NCBI GenBank assembly: GCA_033026295.1
Contig: CM065171.1
Span: 7,209,957 to 7,273,956, forward strand
DNA: 64,000 nucleotides
Reading direction: 5' to 3'
Source: Channa striata
Taxonomy: Eukaryota > Chordata > Actinopteri > Anabantiformes > Channidae
The position numbers and the translations under genes were made by a program. The notes under the pieces are model-generated. The model saw only the letters and a list, made by a program, of their open reading frames with translations. It was not told where the DNA came from and searched no databases. Shown one piece after another: positions 1-11,180 of this stretch (within the stretch, counting starts at the first letter, position 1; each line of letters starts with the position of its first letter).

Positions 1-560
1 CGGTGTCATTATCATACCGGCACATTCATTGTATATTCAGTCTTTCAGAGGAAAAATAATTATTGTTTTTGATTTACGCTTTTTCCTTGAACACTGCAGC
101 GTGTGTTCTGAGGCTTTATGAGATGAAAATACAGAGACATTTATTAATTACCATTCCACAGTCTGGCTTTTAAAAGGAGCACAGTACAAGTGTAATGTGT
201 GTGTGTGTGTGTGTGTGTGAGACTGTGGTTGTATGCAAAACAACACTGATTTTTTTGTGTTTGTACAATGTGAATTTCAGATAAACAAAGAAAAGTGCTT
301 TTCCCCCACAACAGCAGTTTAACATTCACAGTCAGGAAACGACATCCTCAGTTTAGCAGCAGCATTTAGGGAGTCTAACAGACAGGTGCTCACAGTGTGA
401 ACTCTGTGTGCCCTGGGCAAAAAACTGAAAATGTTTGTGTTTAGCACTGGCACTGCAGCACCAAGTGGATTTTTGTACGGTAGAACACCTTTAACCACGG
501 AGCTGCAACGCTCTGTCTCTCTAATTGTTACAGGATTCTAGCACCACAACATCCTAATAC
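1..560. other. AT-rich non-coding stretch, possibly 3' UTR-like on the minus strand
   Basis: No credible coding frame is present. On the minus strand there is an AATAAA hexamer at 140-145, followed by T-rich sequence, and the DNA feeding into it is AT-rich with no long frame. That would suit the end of a 3' untranslated region of a minus-strand transcript, but such hexamers are common by chance. I saw no coding exon upstream of it on that strand. The call is weak. Confidence 0.15.
196..219. repeat. (GT)n microsatellite
   Basis: An almost uninterrupted GT dinucleotide tract of about 24 bp. It produces a poly His-Thr shadow frame on the minus strand that should not be read as protein. Confidence 0.95.
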
Positions 561-1139
561 TCCAAATACCGTATACATATAAAACATAGACTGTATGTTA
601 TATATTTATACAGATCATACACACGTGAATCCTGATTACAAATACTTAATAGGTACAAAAATGTGAACACAGAATTTGTGAGCCCTTCAAAAAATATAGG
701 GATAAATTGAGATGTCAACTGTATAATTTGTGTAAAAGAATCTTTTTGAACTTGACCTGACATAAGCAGACCATTTATCAGCTTGGAGTTATCAACAATC
801 TCTCCATTTGATATGTGCCACTCAACTTACACATCATCAGCATCATCAGCACCACCGACCTCAGTAATCATGATCATAAAATCCTTTTGTATTCTTGCCA
901 ACCTGACAGAAATTTTTACATTTTAAAAAGGACATATGACTTTTACTATATTTTGATGAAGATGGAATCAGTGAGTATTATTAAAGACTGTGTATTGAAT
1001 ATGCTCAGTAACGTTAACTGTCAAATACAGTATAATATCCAATGTCATGGAAAATGTATGAGTTTTCACATTAGTAGGAATGTAAACAAATTAGTTCAGC
1101 TTAATGGTTTTGCTCTTTTCCTGCAGAGACTTGGATTAA
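561..1139. other. No gene seen; AT-rich DNA with a short CAT/CAG-type triplet run
   Basis: Nothing coding is supported. A short imperfect triplet run of ATC/AGC/ACC units lies at 832-856. The rest is AT-rich single-copy-looking DNA. Confidence 0.6.
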
Positions 1140-1388
1140 ACCACTGATGCCACTCTCATACCTGTAGACTGTAGCCAGTAGTCAGTTAGCTCAGCTTAAG
1201 ACTGGGACTGGAAGCAGCCGCCTGTCAGGAAAACCTACCTATCAGCACCTCTAAGGCTCACTAATTAAAAGGCCTTGTCTCATTACTTTAATCCATGCAC
1301 AAAAACTAAGTCTGAAAACAACTCATCAGAATGGTATGGGGGAGACCAGTTGCCAGGCAACCAGCAGGGACACGAAGTTATTGCTCCC
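1140..1388 (+). repeat. Teleost interspersed repeat copy (about 250 bp)
   Basis: The stretch begins near 'ccactctcatacctgtag' and continues through 'cagttagctcagcttaa', 'cagcacctctaaggctcact' and 'ttgccaggcaaccagcaggg'. I recognise this order of blocks from a very abundant non-autonomous repeat in percomorph fish genomes. The copy is diverged and internally shortened relative to what I remember. The family name cannot be assigned without a repeat library, and the outer limits are approximate. Confidence 0.75.
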
Positions 1389-2440
1389 ACACATAAAACT
1401 GAGAATTGTTGGTTTTTAAATTGAGTTTTTCATGGATTAACCAAACGAGACGTATTAATTAGTGGGATTAAGATTGACCAGTTGCTGGCTGAAGTTTAGC
1501 ACTTTGAATTATATCTTGACTTATATCTAGCACTTTGAGATTTGCTTCAAATGTAAAGGTGCATTTGAAATAAAATGTATTATTAATATTATTACTAGTT
1601 AACACAGAGAATTGTATCCATCCTCTCATCTCTGCATGTTGTATCTTTTTAATTCAACAAATCCAACAATTTCATCTCAATGTTGACATGACATTTTCAC
1701 CACGTTGTGACCTCCTAGTTCACGAGCGGGAGCTGTGGTGTGTGTGATGTGTGTGTATTTTAGTCCATATAGCCATGTCTATACCAGTCAACTCAGGCCT
1801 TCCTTGTGGCTTGTGATGCCAGCATGCATGGTTTGCTGTGCAGCCACCCAGTCATGTGTGTTTTTATATGCCCTGTTTACCGACAGCGCTTTATCAAAAT
1901 AACTGCTCCATTATCGCAGTGCACTTTCATATCCTTCGGCGAAGAAGAAGTGTTTTATAATCATTTTACACTGTTGATTTGTAGACTCAAATACTTCAGG
2001 GCATCTGCATGTCAGATGGGAAAAAAATTTACATACAGAAATACAAAAAGTGACACATTAAACATCATTTAAATTATCACAGTGCTTAAAACTGTTTGCT
2101 GAATGAAAGCCGACAATAAATGGGAGACAAGACTAAAATATACGGTTTATACTGAATTATTTAAGGCTTATTTGTTTTAAAACTGTGGTGCTTTGTTAGC
2201 AACCAGGCCTGCTAAAAAATGTGTTTATATGTATGTAAAAATATGTTAACAGCCTAACCCTTCTAACACAGCAAGGAAATGTTGTCAATAATATAGTGTA
2301 GATAATATGCCCCAAATATGGCGCTAAGTATCAATAGAATGTCACCAGTCTAGGTCATTTCAGCCAAACTGTCCCATCCTGTGATACAACATCCAGTTTG
2401 TCTGACTACAAAGTGAATTACTTCCTTCAGGATCAACTTT
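1389..2440. other. No gene seen; ordinary AT-rich non-coding DNA
   Basis: No frame, RNA gene or known repeat is supported. A short GT-rich patch lies near 1737-1758. Confidence 0.6.
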
Positions 2441-2660
2441 CATTACTCAAAGCATTTAGTAAAGTTTAATAAAAAAAATGCATAAACATTGGAACTCAAG
2501 TCGACCCCAGGAACCTTCTTTCAACTCACTTGCCATTAATTAATGCAGCGCTTCATTCACTCAAACTATTAATTATATAATTGGCTTCTGTAGAAAATCT
2601 TAATTGCAGCTGCAGTTTAGTTGTGTGGAAACATAATTTTTACAGGAAAAGCGTATTTGT
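2441..2660. promoter_or_regulatory. Candidate regulatory block with a homeodomain palindrome
   Basis: The block carries a perfect 12-bp palindrome CATTAATTAATG at 2534-2545, which holds back-to-back TAAT homeodomain cores, and a second AT-rich cluster (ATTAATTATATAATTGG) from about 2567. The 10-mer TGCCATTAAT at 2531-2540 recurs in four other places in the window. Paired TAAT cores are typical targets of homeodomain dimers. Conservation is not visible here, so the regulatory role is an inference. Confidence 0.35.
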
Positions 2661-2940
2661 GAGTGTCAGAGTGGATATTGAGCAAACCTAAATGTAGAGT
2701 TTGTTATCGGTCTACATTTTTTTAATCTGTTATGATGTTGCTTTGTTTTTTTTTGTCTTTTTTCCCACAGTGTTGTTGACAGCAGCGTTGGTTTAGATTG
2801 ATGTTGGACACATTTTTGCTTTATTGTACCACTGAATCTGTGTCTTGGGACAGTTTCCCAGATTTGGACTTTTAAGAATAAATTAGAGAATTGTTTCATT
2901 ATCTCTGGAAACTCATGCTGCGTCTCACTTCATCATTCTC
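2661..2940 (+). other. Non-coding DNA with a strong splice-acceptor-like site at 2770
   Basis: A long T-rich tract ends in TTTCCCACAG at 2761-2770, a near-ideal 3' splice site on the plus strand, with a TTAAT branch-point-like sequence near 2722. All three frames after the AG close within about 35 bases and no clear donor follows. If it is used, the exon would be non-coding. It could equally be a chance cryptic site. Confidence 0.2.
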
Positions 2941-3790
2941 CCCTCCTCGGCACACATCCCAGCCCATAACCGTACAGGTGAGTCTGCAGCAGTTCATCAT
3001 CTCCGAGGTTCCACCTTTTCCATGAATATCAGCCACCTGTGGTGTATAGTATATAAATTAGGCGAAGCTGAGGGGAAACAGCTATTTTAAAAATCACATT
3101 TGGTTAATGAGCCCTGCGTTTCCACAGCAGCACTGGGAAGCAGAGGGGAATAAATGAACCTCTTGTTCTGTGGAACGGTTCTCTTTTTTCAGCCCGTGGC
3201 ACCTCCTGGTATGGAGGTCTTATGGGGTTGAGACAAAGCAAGAGGGAGTGAGTCATTAGGAGGAGTCTTCCTCACCAGCAGGGTGGGTCAGCAGTTTGAT
3301 TAGCATTTTAATGAGAGCGAAGGCACAGCAGGATGACCTATCAGGTGATAATCGGAGTATGTAAATGATTAATTACAGTATCTAAAATGCATTGGGATCA
3401 TTTGCTTGTTAAGTGAATGAGGAGCCTGTCAGAATGCAATTCCAGCATTGATACTATCGCTCAGTATCACAGCGTTCGCCCAGCCAGTCATCCACCAAAT
3501 GGAATGTGATGAGAATTAAGTGGGAATTAATGAGGTTTCTCCAGGTAATATTTAAAAGCACGGGCCAGCGAAAGCTGCTATTAAGGCGCACTGTAGAGCC
3601 ACAGGCACCTGACGGGCTCAAAGAAGACAGATTTTCATTCTTTTATCACTTTTTAATGGAATCCTCATTATACTGTTGAAAAGTCTCTCATCAAAGGTTT
3701 GTTTTGCAAAAATGCTTACTTGGCGAATCCTGTGACGTAAAGCCGCCAATTAAATTGACCTTGAGGGACAACGAGCTAAAATCTGCATTA
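2941..3790. promoter_or_regulatory. Candidate conserved non-coding element, homeodomain and nuclear-receptor motifs
   Basis: This long, repeat-free stretch has several TAAT clusters: TTAATGA near 3104, TTTTAATGAG near 3306, ATGATTAATTACAG near 3364, and GAATTAATGAGG near 3524. It also has a CRE-like TGACGTAA at 3733-3740 and a perfect extended nuclear receptor half-site TGACCTTGA (reverse of TCAAGGTCA, the NR5A/ESRR type) at 3756-3764. The mix of dense TAAT cores with few mononucleotide runs resembles deeply conserved vertebrate enhancers. No coding frame is supported. Confidence 0.4.
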
Positions 3791-4028
3791 AATACGCTGA
3801 AAACTGCCTCCCAGTATGACAGGCTGTTCGTCTTCCTCTAAAAGACCAAAAAAAAAAAAATGACAGTGTTAAATGTTGTGGTTGATGATCATGATGGATA
3901 TTCCTCAGCTTTGGCATTAATACACCACTTACAATAATTACATTAATTTGGAAATTAGCGCTGCTTTCTCATAAACCCCTGCTTGTATAGACAGGAGTCT
4001 AAGTGGTATTATAGCAGTTTCTAATCAA

Positions 4029-4166
4029 TTATTTACATTTAGCCATCTGACACTTTAATCCAAAGCAACTTACAAGTGAAGAACCCACAAAGTAACTTAG
4101 GACTTAGTGTCTTTCCCAAGGACACTGTGATACTGGGACTGAAGGAGCCGGGGATGGAACAGCCAG
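4029..4166 (-). repeat. Truncated teleost SINE copy (same core as the copy at 51958)
   Basis: Read on the minus strand this contains a box-B-like GGCTGTTCCATCCCCGG, then CTCCTTCAGTCC, then the core AGTGTCCTTGGGAAAGACAC, and ends in a tail like 'ttgctttggattaaagtgtc'. The core matches the second copy at about 52046-52066 at about 19 of 21 positions. Box-B similarity suggests a tRNA-derived SINE. The left (box A) end appears to be missing or decayed. The exact family is not assigned. Confidence 0.75.
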
Positions 4167-4770
4167 CCCTGATTATTATTTGAATCACTCACCAATCCCA
4201 TAAAATGACTTACAGTCTGAAAAAAAAAAAAATCTAAACGGCCAGATTCACTAGGTGGAATAAAATTGAACCCTATTTCCTTTTTGTGACTCAGTGGAAC
4301 AAAAAGTGCAACCTGACTCCATTTCCAAGGCAATGAAAAGTAATTTGTGAGAAAGAGTAGACATGCACTTTATGAAATTGCCAAAGCACAGCTTGTACTT
4401 ATACACTGTAGGTTTTATTTTATCGCGGTATTAAAAGGCAGTGGGCAATCGGCACTGAGAAACCTTAAATTAGACCCAACTTAAACTCTTTTAAGAGCAT
4501 TTGGATTAGTTAATGTTTACCTTCACTGACGCCGACTTAATGAAAACTGCACTTAGTCAAAGCGTCAAGGTACCGTGAGCCGGTTTGATGGACAAGGAGG
4601 GAATCGGTTGATCCTTATCCAATGTGATTTTAGGTTCTTTCTGGGAGATGATCTGTGGGCCGGTGTAAGGCAGGTGGACTAGAATGTAAATGATTTTGTA
4701 ACTGTGCGCCACTGTATGTCCTCAGCTAGATAAAACTGCATCAGGGGTGCAGAGGTTCCGGGAAACACAT
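4167..4770. other. No gene seen
   Basis: AT-rich to neutral single-copy-looking DNA with short poly-A runs. Nothing more is supported. Confidence 0.6.
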
Positions 4771-4778
4771 CAGTATCA

Positions 4779-4930
4779 CACCGGGGGGTTCTCACCGGGT
4801 GTCACCCTAAAATAGCGTGTCCCCGGTGGTGAATTTCATTGTGAGATTAGAGTTGGGAGGCTGTCCTTATAAAAGCGGCACAACCCGTGTGTGATGATGT
4901 GTGGTGCCGCAGAGAGCGGAGCAGGTAGAC
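4779..4930 (+). promoter_or_regulatory. Possible TATA-type promoter with CACCGG repeats upstream
   Basis: A textbook TATAAAAG box lies at 4868-4875 in GC-rich flanks. The 90 bases before it hold three copies of a CACCGG/CCGGTG element: CACCGGGG at 4779-4786, CACCGGGTG at 4793-4801 and CCCCGGTG at 4821-4828. The first and third form a perfect inverted repeat. A start site would be expected near 4898-4905. No coding exon is visible downstream, although a donor-like GCAG/GTAGAC occurs near 4924. TATA-like octamers do arise by chance; the clustering is what earns the mention. Confidence 0.25.
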
Positions 4931-5150
4931 TCGGGCCAGGGAGGAGGAGCAAAACTGATGTAACCGTTCTGCAAGGACATTTTGAGGAAATCTGTTCCAC
5001 TTGGCGAAATGTGAACCTTCAAAATGTCACGTACAGTAGATAAAAGGTTATCTTCATTTGCCTTTTATGTTTGGGGGAGGAAAAAAAAATCATCTGAACC
5101 ACAGTCACATCTTGATTTTCTCGTTGGAAAACTAAATTAAATCCATACCT
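4931..5150. other. No gene seen
   Basis: Short non-coding interval with a poly-A run near 5080. Nothing supported. Confidence 0.6.
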
Positions 5151-5980
5151 GACCAGAGGGCACTGCATGGGTTAACTACTGCGCTGTTGTCACTCCATTT
5201 TAGGCACGCAGCGATCGCAGGAATGAATGAACACGAACACGGCATACATTATTTTCCAAGACACTAAACCGCAAGATCATCTCAGTTTGAGATCATGTTT
5301 TTGTTTCTACAGCCAATTATGTCTTCCAGCGCGCACAAACCGCTCTTATGTAATCCGGGGCCAGTGTAGCAAAACCTTGAACAAAGCTCAGGCTGGTTGT
5401 GTATACATGTAATTACCACCCAGGGATTGTGCTTAGTGGTTCATGGCATCTAAAACACTGCCTGCCCTGTGCTTTCTTAATTACTCTAATTATACCGCTG
5501 ATTCTTTTTGCCGCTTTACTTCTGATTACTTCCCGAGAAAAAGCCAGTAGGAGAAAACAAGAGAAGGGGATGAAAAGGAAAAACCTCCCAATTCAAAGTT
5601 CGAAACTTTGGTCCCTTTATTGCCAGTAATTGTGCAGCAGCATTCGCTTAGATGAAGACATTAATATTCCAAGTCAGAATGTGCTTTTATTTCAGCACAA
5701 CACAATGCACATTCCTTTTCCTCTGTGCGAACCCCACACAGACCTGTGTGCAGAGGCAACTCAGGACAAAACTGGCACCAATCTTGAGCGCTTTTCATCA
5801 CCAATAACTGCTTGTGTAAAACTTCCATTTATATAATGGATCGTGTGCCGTGCCGATATCCATACAGTATTGACCTTGAGCTGAATAAAGTGAAGACAAT
5901 ACCAACTCCTGGGGCCCTGCCCTGTGGTTGACCCTCTCCAGCTTCATTGGCAGTGGAAGCAATCAATATAGTATCACAAC
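5151..5980. promoter_or_regulatory. Candidate conserved non-coding element
   Basis: The block is repeat-free and rich in TAAT cores, with CTTAATTACTCTAATTA at about 5477-5493 the densest cluster. It has a perfect 7-bp inverted repeat CAAAGTT/AACTTTG at 5594-5610 with a 3-base loop, a small dyad ATCTCA/TGAGAT near 5279-5293, and a second perfect TGACCTTGA nuclear receptor half-site at 5871-5879. Three short frames tile the block but none resembles a known protein. Confidence 0.4.
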
Positions 5981-6900
5981 AGTAGTAAGTAATATCTCTC
6001 ACCTTTGCACATTAATTTTGACGTTCCTCCAATGTAATGAATGTCATTTGTGTGAAATATAGATGATAAGGGATCTTCAAGTAAGAATATAACTTTGCAT
6101 TTTCACAGGATAATAAACTCATTGCTCTAGATAACAGGGCATCTGGCAAAGTGGGGAATTATTTTGTACATCACAGTAACAAGAGAGCACATTGCTCACC
6201 AGGGAAAGTGGTGGGTGCCAAATCTTCTAATTAATTCAGAGATTTCCATCTTGCCATGAAAGTGTTCTGTAGATTAGCAGATTGGACCGCAAACAACAAA
6301 AAACATTGTCTTTTCATAATGAAAGTGCACACCGTGGTCATATTTCACTTAACAGCTAATGTCAACAGATGTTATGTTATGGGCTCGTGCTGGCTCTTTT
6401 ATTTCCTCTGGCTTCGTTTCCTGTTTAGCGCTCAGAGCTACACAAATCCCCTGATAAGTAGCAATTGCAAGCTGCTTCATTCCTCAGCAGAGATTTATTC
6501 ACTAAGTCATTTGGAAATTGGAGTAAAAGAGAAAAAAGAAAAGCCAGTTTTTGTTTGTTATGAAGCTGAAGACTTTCTATGGAGAGAGGATTTCTGCTCT
6601 GCAGATAATGGTTTCCTCCTTGGAGACAACACACAGCATTATGCCATCCCCAGCTCAGTAAATGAAAGGTTTCATACAGTGAAGTGTTATCCCTCTGTAA
6701 TAGCAGCAGAAACACTCCACCATCCAGTAATGAATGAAACAGATAATAATGTAGCTAACTACATTATTCAAATGATCCCTCAGTAGTCAGAGCTGTATGT
6801 AATGATGCTCTTTATTTGACAGTCTATTAAACCTCAGCCATTCATTCACAAAGCACGAAAACTCCAGATGTACATGACATGATTATGCATGTTTCTAATG
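5981..6900. promoter_or_regulatory. Candidate conserved non-coding element overlapping the longest chance frame
   Basis: Sequence texture continues from the previous block: moderate AT content, TAAT cores such as CTAATTAATTC at about 6228-6238, and no repeats. The longest open frame in the window (6256-6786, plus, 176 codons) lies here. It has no recognisable domain, no signal peptide at its start and no splice context. By a simple stop-frequency estimate about 0.3 frames this long are expected by chance in 64 kb, so I do not call it a gene. Confidence 0.35.
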
Positions 6901-6959
6901 TCATGGAGAAAGGACAAGGCCATGCTCGCTGCGTGGCTCAAATATATATGAATTTCTGA

Positions 6960-7330
6960 TGGCGCTCCTTACGCCGACCGGTCCATCCAGTAATACGAGA
7001 GAACGACGAGAACAGCTATTTGCCGAGGATGTTCTAACGGCAGACGGTGAATATACGGCACAAAGACCACAAAAGCAGATCAGTTAAGCAGATGCTGCGT
7101 GAACGCTGCGTGTCATTTTGGCGGGAAATATGAGGTTTATCAGTGATTCCGTATTGCGCGCCACGTGATCAGGCGCGTTGCCGTTAATGGTCGTGTAAGT
7201 GGTTCAAAGACTAACAAAGTCAAGTCCTTTGCCCCGATTGAAATGTCTTTCACCGAGGCAACGATGGCGTACAGTACCCGCTCCGCCGGCCACTTCCTAT
7301 CGCTGCTTTAAATAATGTAGCTGTTCAGTT
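6960..7330. promoter_or_regulatory. CpG-rich patch with perfect E2F and CACGTG sites
   Basis: The stretch is visibly richer in CG dinucleotides than its surroundings. It contains TTTGGCGGGAAA at 7117-7128, a perfect E2F consensus, and CACGTG at 7162-7167, a bHLH E-box, within GCGCGCCACGTGATC. E2F sites of this quality usually sit near promoters of cell-cycle or replication genes, but no such gene or TATA/initiator arrangement is visible nearby. A distal element, a non-coding promoter or a chance cluster are all possible. Confidence 0.35.
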
Positions 7331-7960
7331 ATATAATGCATGATGGTTCGGGGCAAATGAAATCCAATTTCCTGATAGCACTGCAATACAACAGCTGAAA
7401 CGCTCCAATTAAAACAATCCTACCTGTGGCTGTGAGGTCTGCGTGTTGCTGAGACCGTGGCTTTGGCACAGGTGAGTGGGCCGGTTAGTGGGAAGACAGA
7501 TGACACAGCAGAAGCCAGTCTGCATCTTGCAGGCTGACTGCATTATCCAGTCTGCCCACCCACTCGCAGGGAAGAGTGAAGGAACCAGCGGGGCAGATGG
7601 GACCAGAATCTGACTCATTTAAACAGGCCTTGGAGTTGCCAGTTGGCGTTTAGCCTGTGAGCTGAGGCAGAAAATAACACCTTTTAAATAATGAAATAAG
7701 CCTTCATTTAATGAAAGATTCAGGCTCCATGTCTTTTTACTAAATCTGAAGGCCTTGGATGAGGATTATGTTACTATGGCAGAGGTTTTCCACATGCTAA
7801 TGAGTAATGTTGTGCACTATGAATATTACTCACACTCTCATCTTCCTCTTTCTCTCGTTCTTTCTCTCCGTCTCTGTGTTTCCATTCAGCTGCATGGCTT
7901 TGACTTTTCTTCCTCCAGGACCAGATTTGTTTTAATGTGTCGCATAAATTAGGAAACTAG
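7331..7960 (+). other. Non-coding DNA with a very strong splice-acceptor-like site at 7889
   Basis: An AG-free interval of more than 80 bases (about 7805-7887) carries a CTCAC branch-point-like sequence and about 50 bases of nearly pure pyrimidine, ending CATTCAG at 7883-7889. Just downstream is a second acceptor-like TCCTCCAG near 7918. The frame following the first AG is open for 20 codons and closes at TAG near 7950. No donor is evident. This could be an acceptor of an unannotated terminal exon or a decoy site. Confidence 0.25.
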
Positions 7961-9060
7961 TTGATGCTGACACGTTACAAGGCACAGAACAATGGAGGGC
8001 TTAAAATAATTTACATGCACAAAACAACATAACGGGACCTCACGTATGTAATAGATGAGACATAGCGTGTTGCGCGATGACTGCGTGATACTGTAGGGTC
8101 GACAGTTATGGATTCAAAGCCAAAGATTTGCATTCATCCGGAGACGACATGTAAATAAGATTTATGCCGCGAGCACAGTGGGGGCTGAAAAGCCCATCAA
8201 ACCATAACTTATCAGGTTCTTCTAATTAGCCTTTACTGCTGTGTGTTCCAGTGTCCTCAGCAGCCATCAAAAACTACACCTTGTTAATATTCTGCCGTTA
8301 CATGGACTACGTGCATAATTCACAATAAAAGATGTTAATTCACGCTCTTTCCTACTGCTAGTAAACACTTTAATAAAATGCCATACAACAGCTGCTCTAC
8401 AGCTGCAGAACCTCCGCGGTTTTATGAAGAAGGTTGAAAACGCTGATTTGCTACTTTAAAGTAGCTCCTCAGGCGGAGGAACCTACTTATAGCAACTCAA
8501 GAGAGTAACCTGATATAAAGTAGAGGTCATACTCTCAGCTTATCAAGAGTCTGGGAACTGCCTGTTTTTGTCCAGCCTGCACACAAACTAATCACCAGAT
8601 TGTACCCACAGCACCTGACTTTTCCTCTGAATATATTCCATTGCACTGCTGCATTATTATTCCTGCATTATTCCATCCTGTGTTTTTTTTTTTTTCCCCC
8701 AAGGCTGAAAGGACTCAGACACTCGTCATGTAACCGTCAAAGTGTTGTTATGTGTAATTGCATATAATCTGATAAAAGTTACTGGTGCATTACTGTGGGC
8801 CTTTGGCTTTTTGAAAATGCTTAATAAAGCAAGAGTAAAGGAAAAGAGGGCCATGAGGTTGGGTGATTCACAGCAGAAGCCTCTGGAAGACGGCAAACAA
8901 ACAAAAGTAGACGACAGCACGGGCTAGTTTGTGGAGGGAGCCAAACTCCACGCAGAGGCCCAGGGTTTCCTGAGATTACGTCTGAGAGCCTCAAGTCATC
9001 GCACGATGTAAAGCAACAGCTGGACTCAGCACTGAAGGAGGTGACAACATCATTTTAACT
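7961..9060. other. No gene seen
   Basis: Non-coding DNA. An octamer ATTTGCAT (POU-type) lies at 8126-8133 and a TAATTAG core near 8223. Poly-T precedes 8697. Opposing short frames at 8726-8927 are shadows of each other. Confidence 0.55.
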
Positions 9061-10089
9061 CTCACACCTCGTCCTTTGTCCTTCGCTCACGTCTCTCTGA
9101 CTACTTTGATTGTTCCTTTTTGCGTGGACTAAAAGGACTTCATGAAGGACAGTTTTCTGCTGAGCTTTAGACTTTTTTTTTTTTTTATTATTTTTTGACT
9201 CCTCAAAATGAGCAAGGGACTCGTTGTGGTAATTTAGCAAATGAACTGTGGGAAGAAGAAATTGCCTGACATCTAGACAAAGAACAGTTTCTGAGTGTTT
9301 TACTGAAGCCATTGTGTTGCTGATTGTTAGATGATTACAAATGATCAAATCTCACTCTAACTAGCTGCCTCACAAAAACAAATGAACACTTGCAAATTTG
9401 AATTATATTTGCATCTATTCGATGCCATGCTAATGATCAATTACTCGTTCAACATCTAAAAACTAACAGATTTTAGTGATGAAAACCTCATAACAATTAC
9501 AGCACATAAAGAGATAAATCTGTTCAAAAGCAGGTGCCTTTTTTCTTAGATTAACCCAATCGAAGCTCAATAATATAAAAGTGGCGCTTAAAAACAATCG
9601 CAGGCAGACGCAAGCAGGCACCTTGCAAACCTTTGCCACCCCAAGGTATTTATTTAATATTATCAAAGGTCCCTCCCGCAATGAATATTACATGAAAATT
9701 CCCTGATGTTTTATACATTACTACTGAGAAAAACAAATTGGCTTGTAGCACAGAGCAGAAATGAGGATCTACAAACAAAGCAGGATAATTATTATCTGAA
9801 ATAAGAGGCTCTTTGACAAGATCCCGTCCTCAGTAGAGGTCAGATGTCTTGGGTCTGAGGCGCTCGCGGCTGATTGGATTATTCTGCTATTCAAGCAGAA
9901 GCGCTGCTTGGCACACAAATATAAAGTGAGAAAATTCAATGTGTAAGGCCAGATGAGATGCTAATAGAAAAGAAGAATTGCCCTCGGAAAGAAACTCAAA
10001 GGGGATGCAACGCATGTAAGATATTTTGAGACTGAGGGCAAGGCTGATGTCTACTGCAATCTCAGCTCTGCTGCTGTAAGAGGAGGACG
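9061..10089. other. No gene seen; inverted POU-like pair at 9391-9413
   Basis: Non-coding. TGCAAAT and ATTTGCA lie at 9391-9397 and 9407-9413 in inverted orientation with 9 bases between them. A long poly-T run lies at about 9173-9186. Confidence 0.5.
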
Positions 10090-10680
10090 AGACTCAGCCA
10101 GATAATCACACAGTATGATCAGCTTTTATGTCGGCAATCATAATAGCAATAATCCCATCCTATTCAAACAATTCCACTGCCGGCGCGCTCGAAGCTATCG
10201 GGCCGACCTGAACCAGCCACTGACCAGGGTCCGTGGAAGTTTTCTGACCGTGCAGGATACATTAGTTTTTTTTTCCATTTGCTTTGTCTTACTTCCACAC
10301 AAACAAGATCGTTACACAAAAAATTCAATCCCACCAAAAGTGATTCTGCCTCACCACTGTGTAGAAAAGTCCACTCCGCGGCGCACGCAGTGGCCACCTT
10401 TAATTAGCCGATGTAAGCAGAGCCATATTCATCGCAAGAAATGCTGTTCCTCTAACTCAATTAGGCTGTCAATCATAGCGCTTTCCCAAGACTCTCCTAT
10501 TTCCTTTTGCTGCTGATTAATGGCATGAAGTGAGTTTATCAATGTGCCATATGTGGAGCACAATTCATTACCCTCATCTCCAGGATTCGGCAAACTGCTC
10601 GTCCTGCCTCGCTCTTTGTGAGTGTCCACGAGCAGAGGACGTGCATACACACACGCGTGGTGATGCCGCTTGTTAGTATG
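10090..10680. promoter_or_regulatory. Strong candidate regulatory element with a PBX/MEIS decamer
   Basis: A CAATTAG homeodomain core at 10458-10464 is followed one base later by CTGTCAATCA at 10466-10475, the reverse of TGATTGACAG, the known PBX-MEIS/PREP heterodimer site. Also present are TAATTAG at 10401-10407 and TGCCATTAAT (minus) at 10516-10525. The stretch is free of repeats. Such tight packing of homeodomain and TALE sites is typical of developmental enhancers. The overlapping 133-codon frame shows no protein features. Confidence 0.45.
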
Positions 10681-11180
10681 CTAATGTAAATATCAGTTTA
10701 GCACACACCTACAATTTTCAAGCAACACGTAATGAGACAAGCGAGTATCCCCTTCAGGTTGACATGCATCATGGGAGAGGCACTCCGGGAATGGATGCCA
10801 TTAATCAAATCATCCACAACTGCTGTGACAACAAACTTATTTTTTTTCTTTCCCGATTAGCAAATATGAGCCTGAGGAATCACAGCTGGTTACATATGCA
10901 GTAACCCTGGAGTGAATTCATAGGGAGCTGCTCGGAATACATTGATCAGTCCAGTATTTATTTGATAGGCTGGAACAGACTTTCACGCTGATGATTTATA
11001 ACACCCGTGTCATTTTTGCTGTTTGCAGTCATTGTTTAATCATCGCAGTAATGGATACTCTCAGCTGCTGAGCTTGGTCCTCCATTTTGAAATGCGTTTT
11101 AACAAATCGGAAAAGATGCATCGTAAATGTGATCTCCCCAATCATCAATCAAAAGTCCCATCTTGTTAGGTTGAACCTTT
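10681..11180. promoter_or_regulatory. Candidate regulatory element, TALE/HOX-like motifs
   Basis: Contains TGCCATTAAT at 10796-10805 continuing into TTAATCAAATCATCC, CCGATTAGCAAATATG near 10853, the PBX-HOX-like ATGATTTATA at 10991-11000, and ATCATCAATCAAAAG from 11141. No repeat or frame of note. The function is inferred from motif density only. Confidence 0.4.

Noticed and set aside
6256..6786. Longest open frame in the window (176 codons, plus)
   Set aside because: About 0.3 such frames are expected by chance. It has no domain, signal peptide, splice context or homologue that I recognise, and it lies in a block whose texture fits non-coding regulatory DNA.
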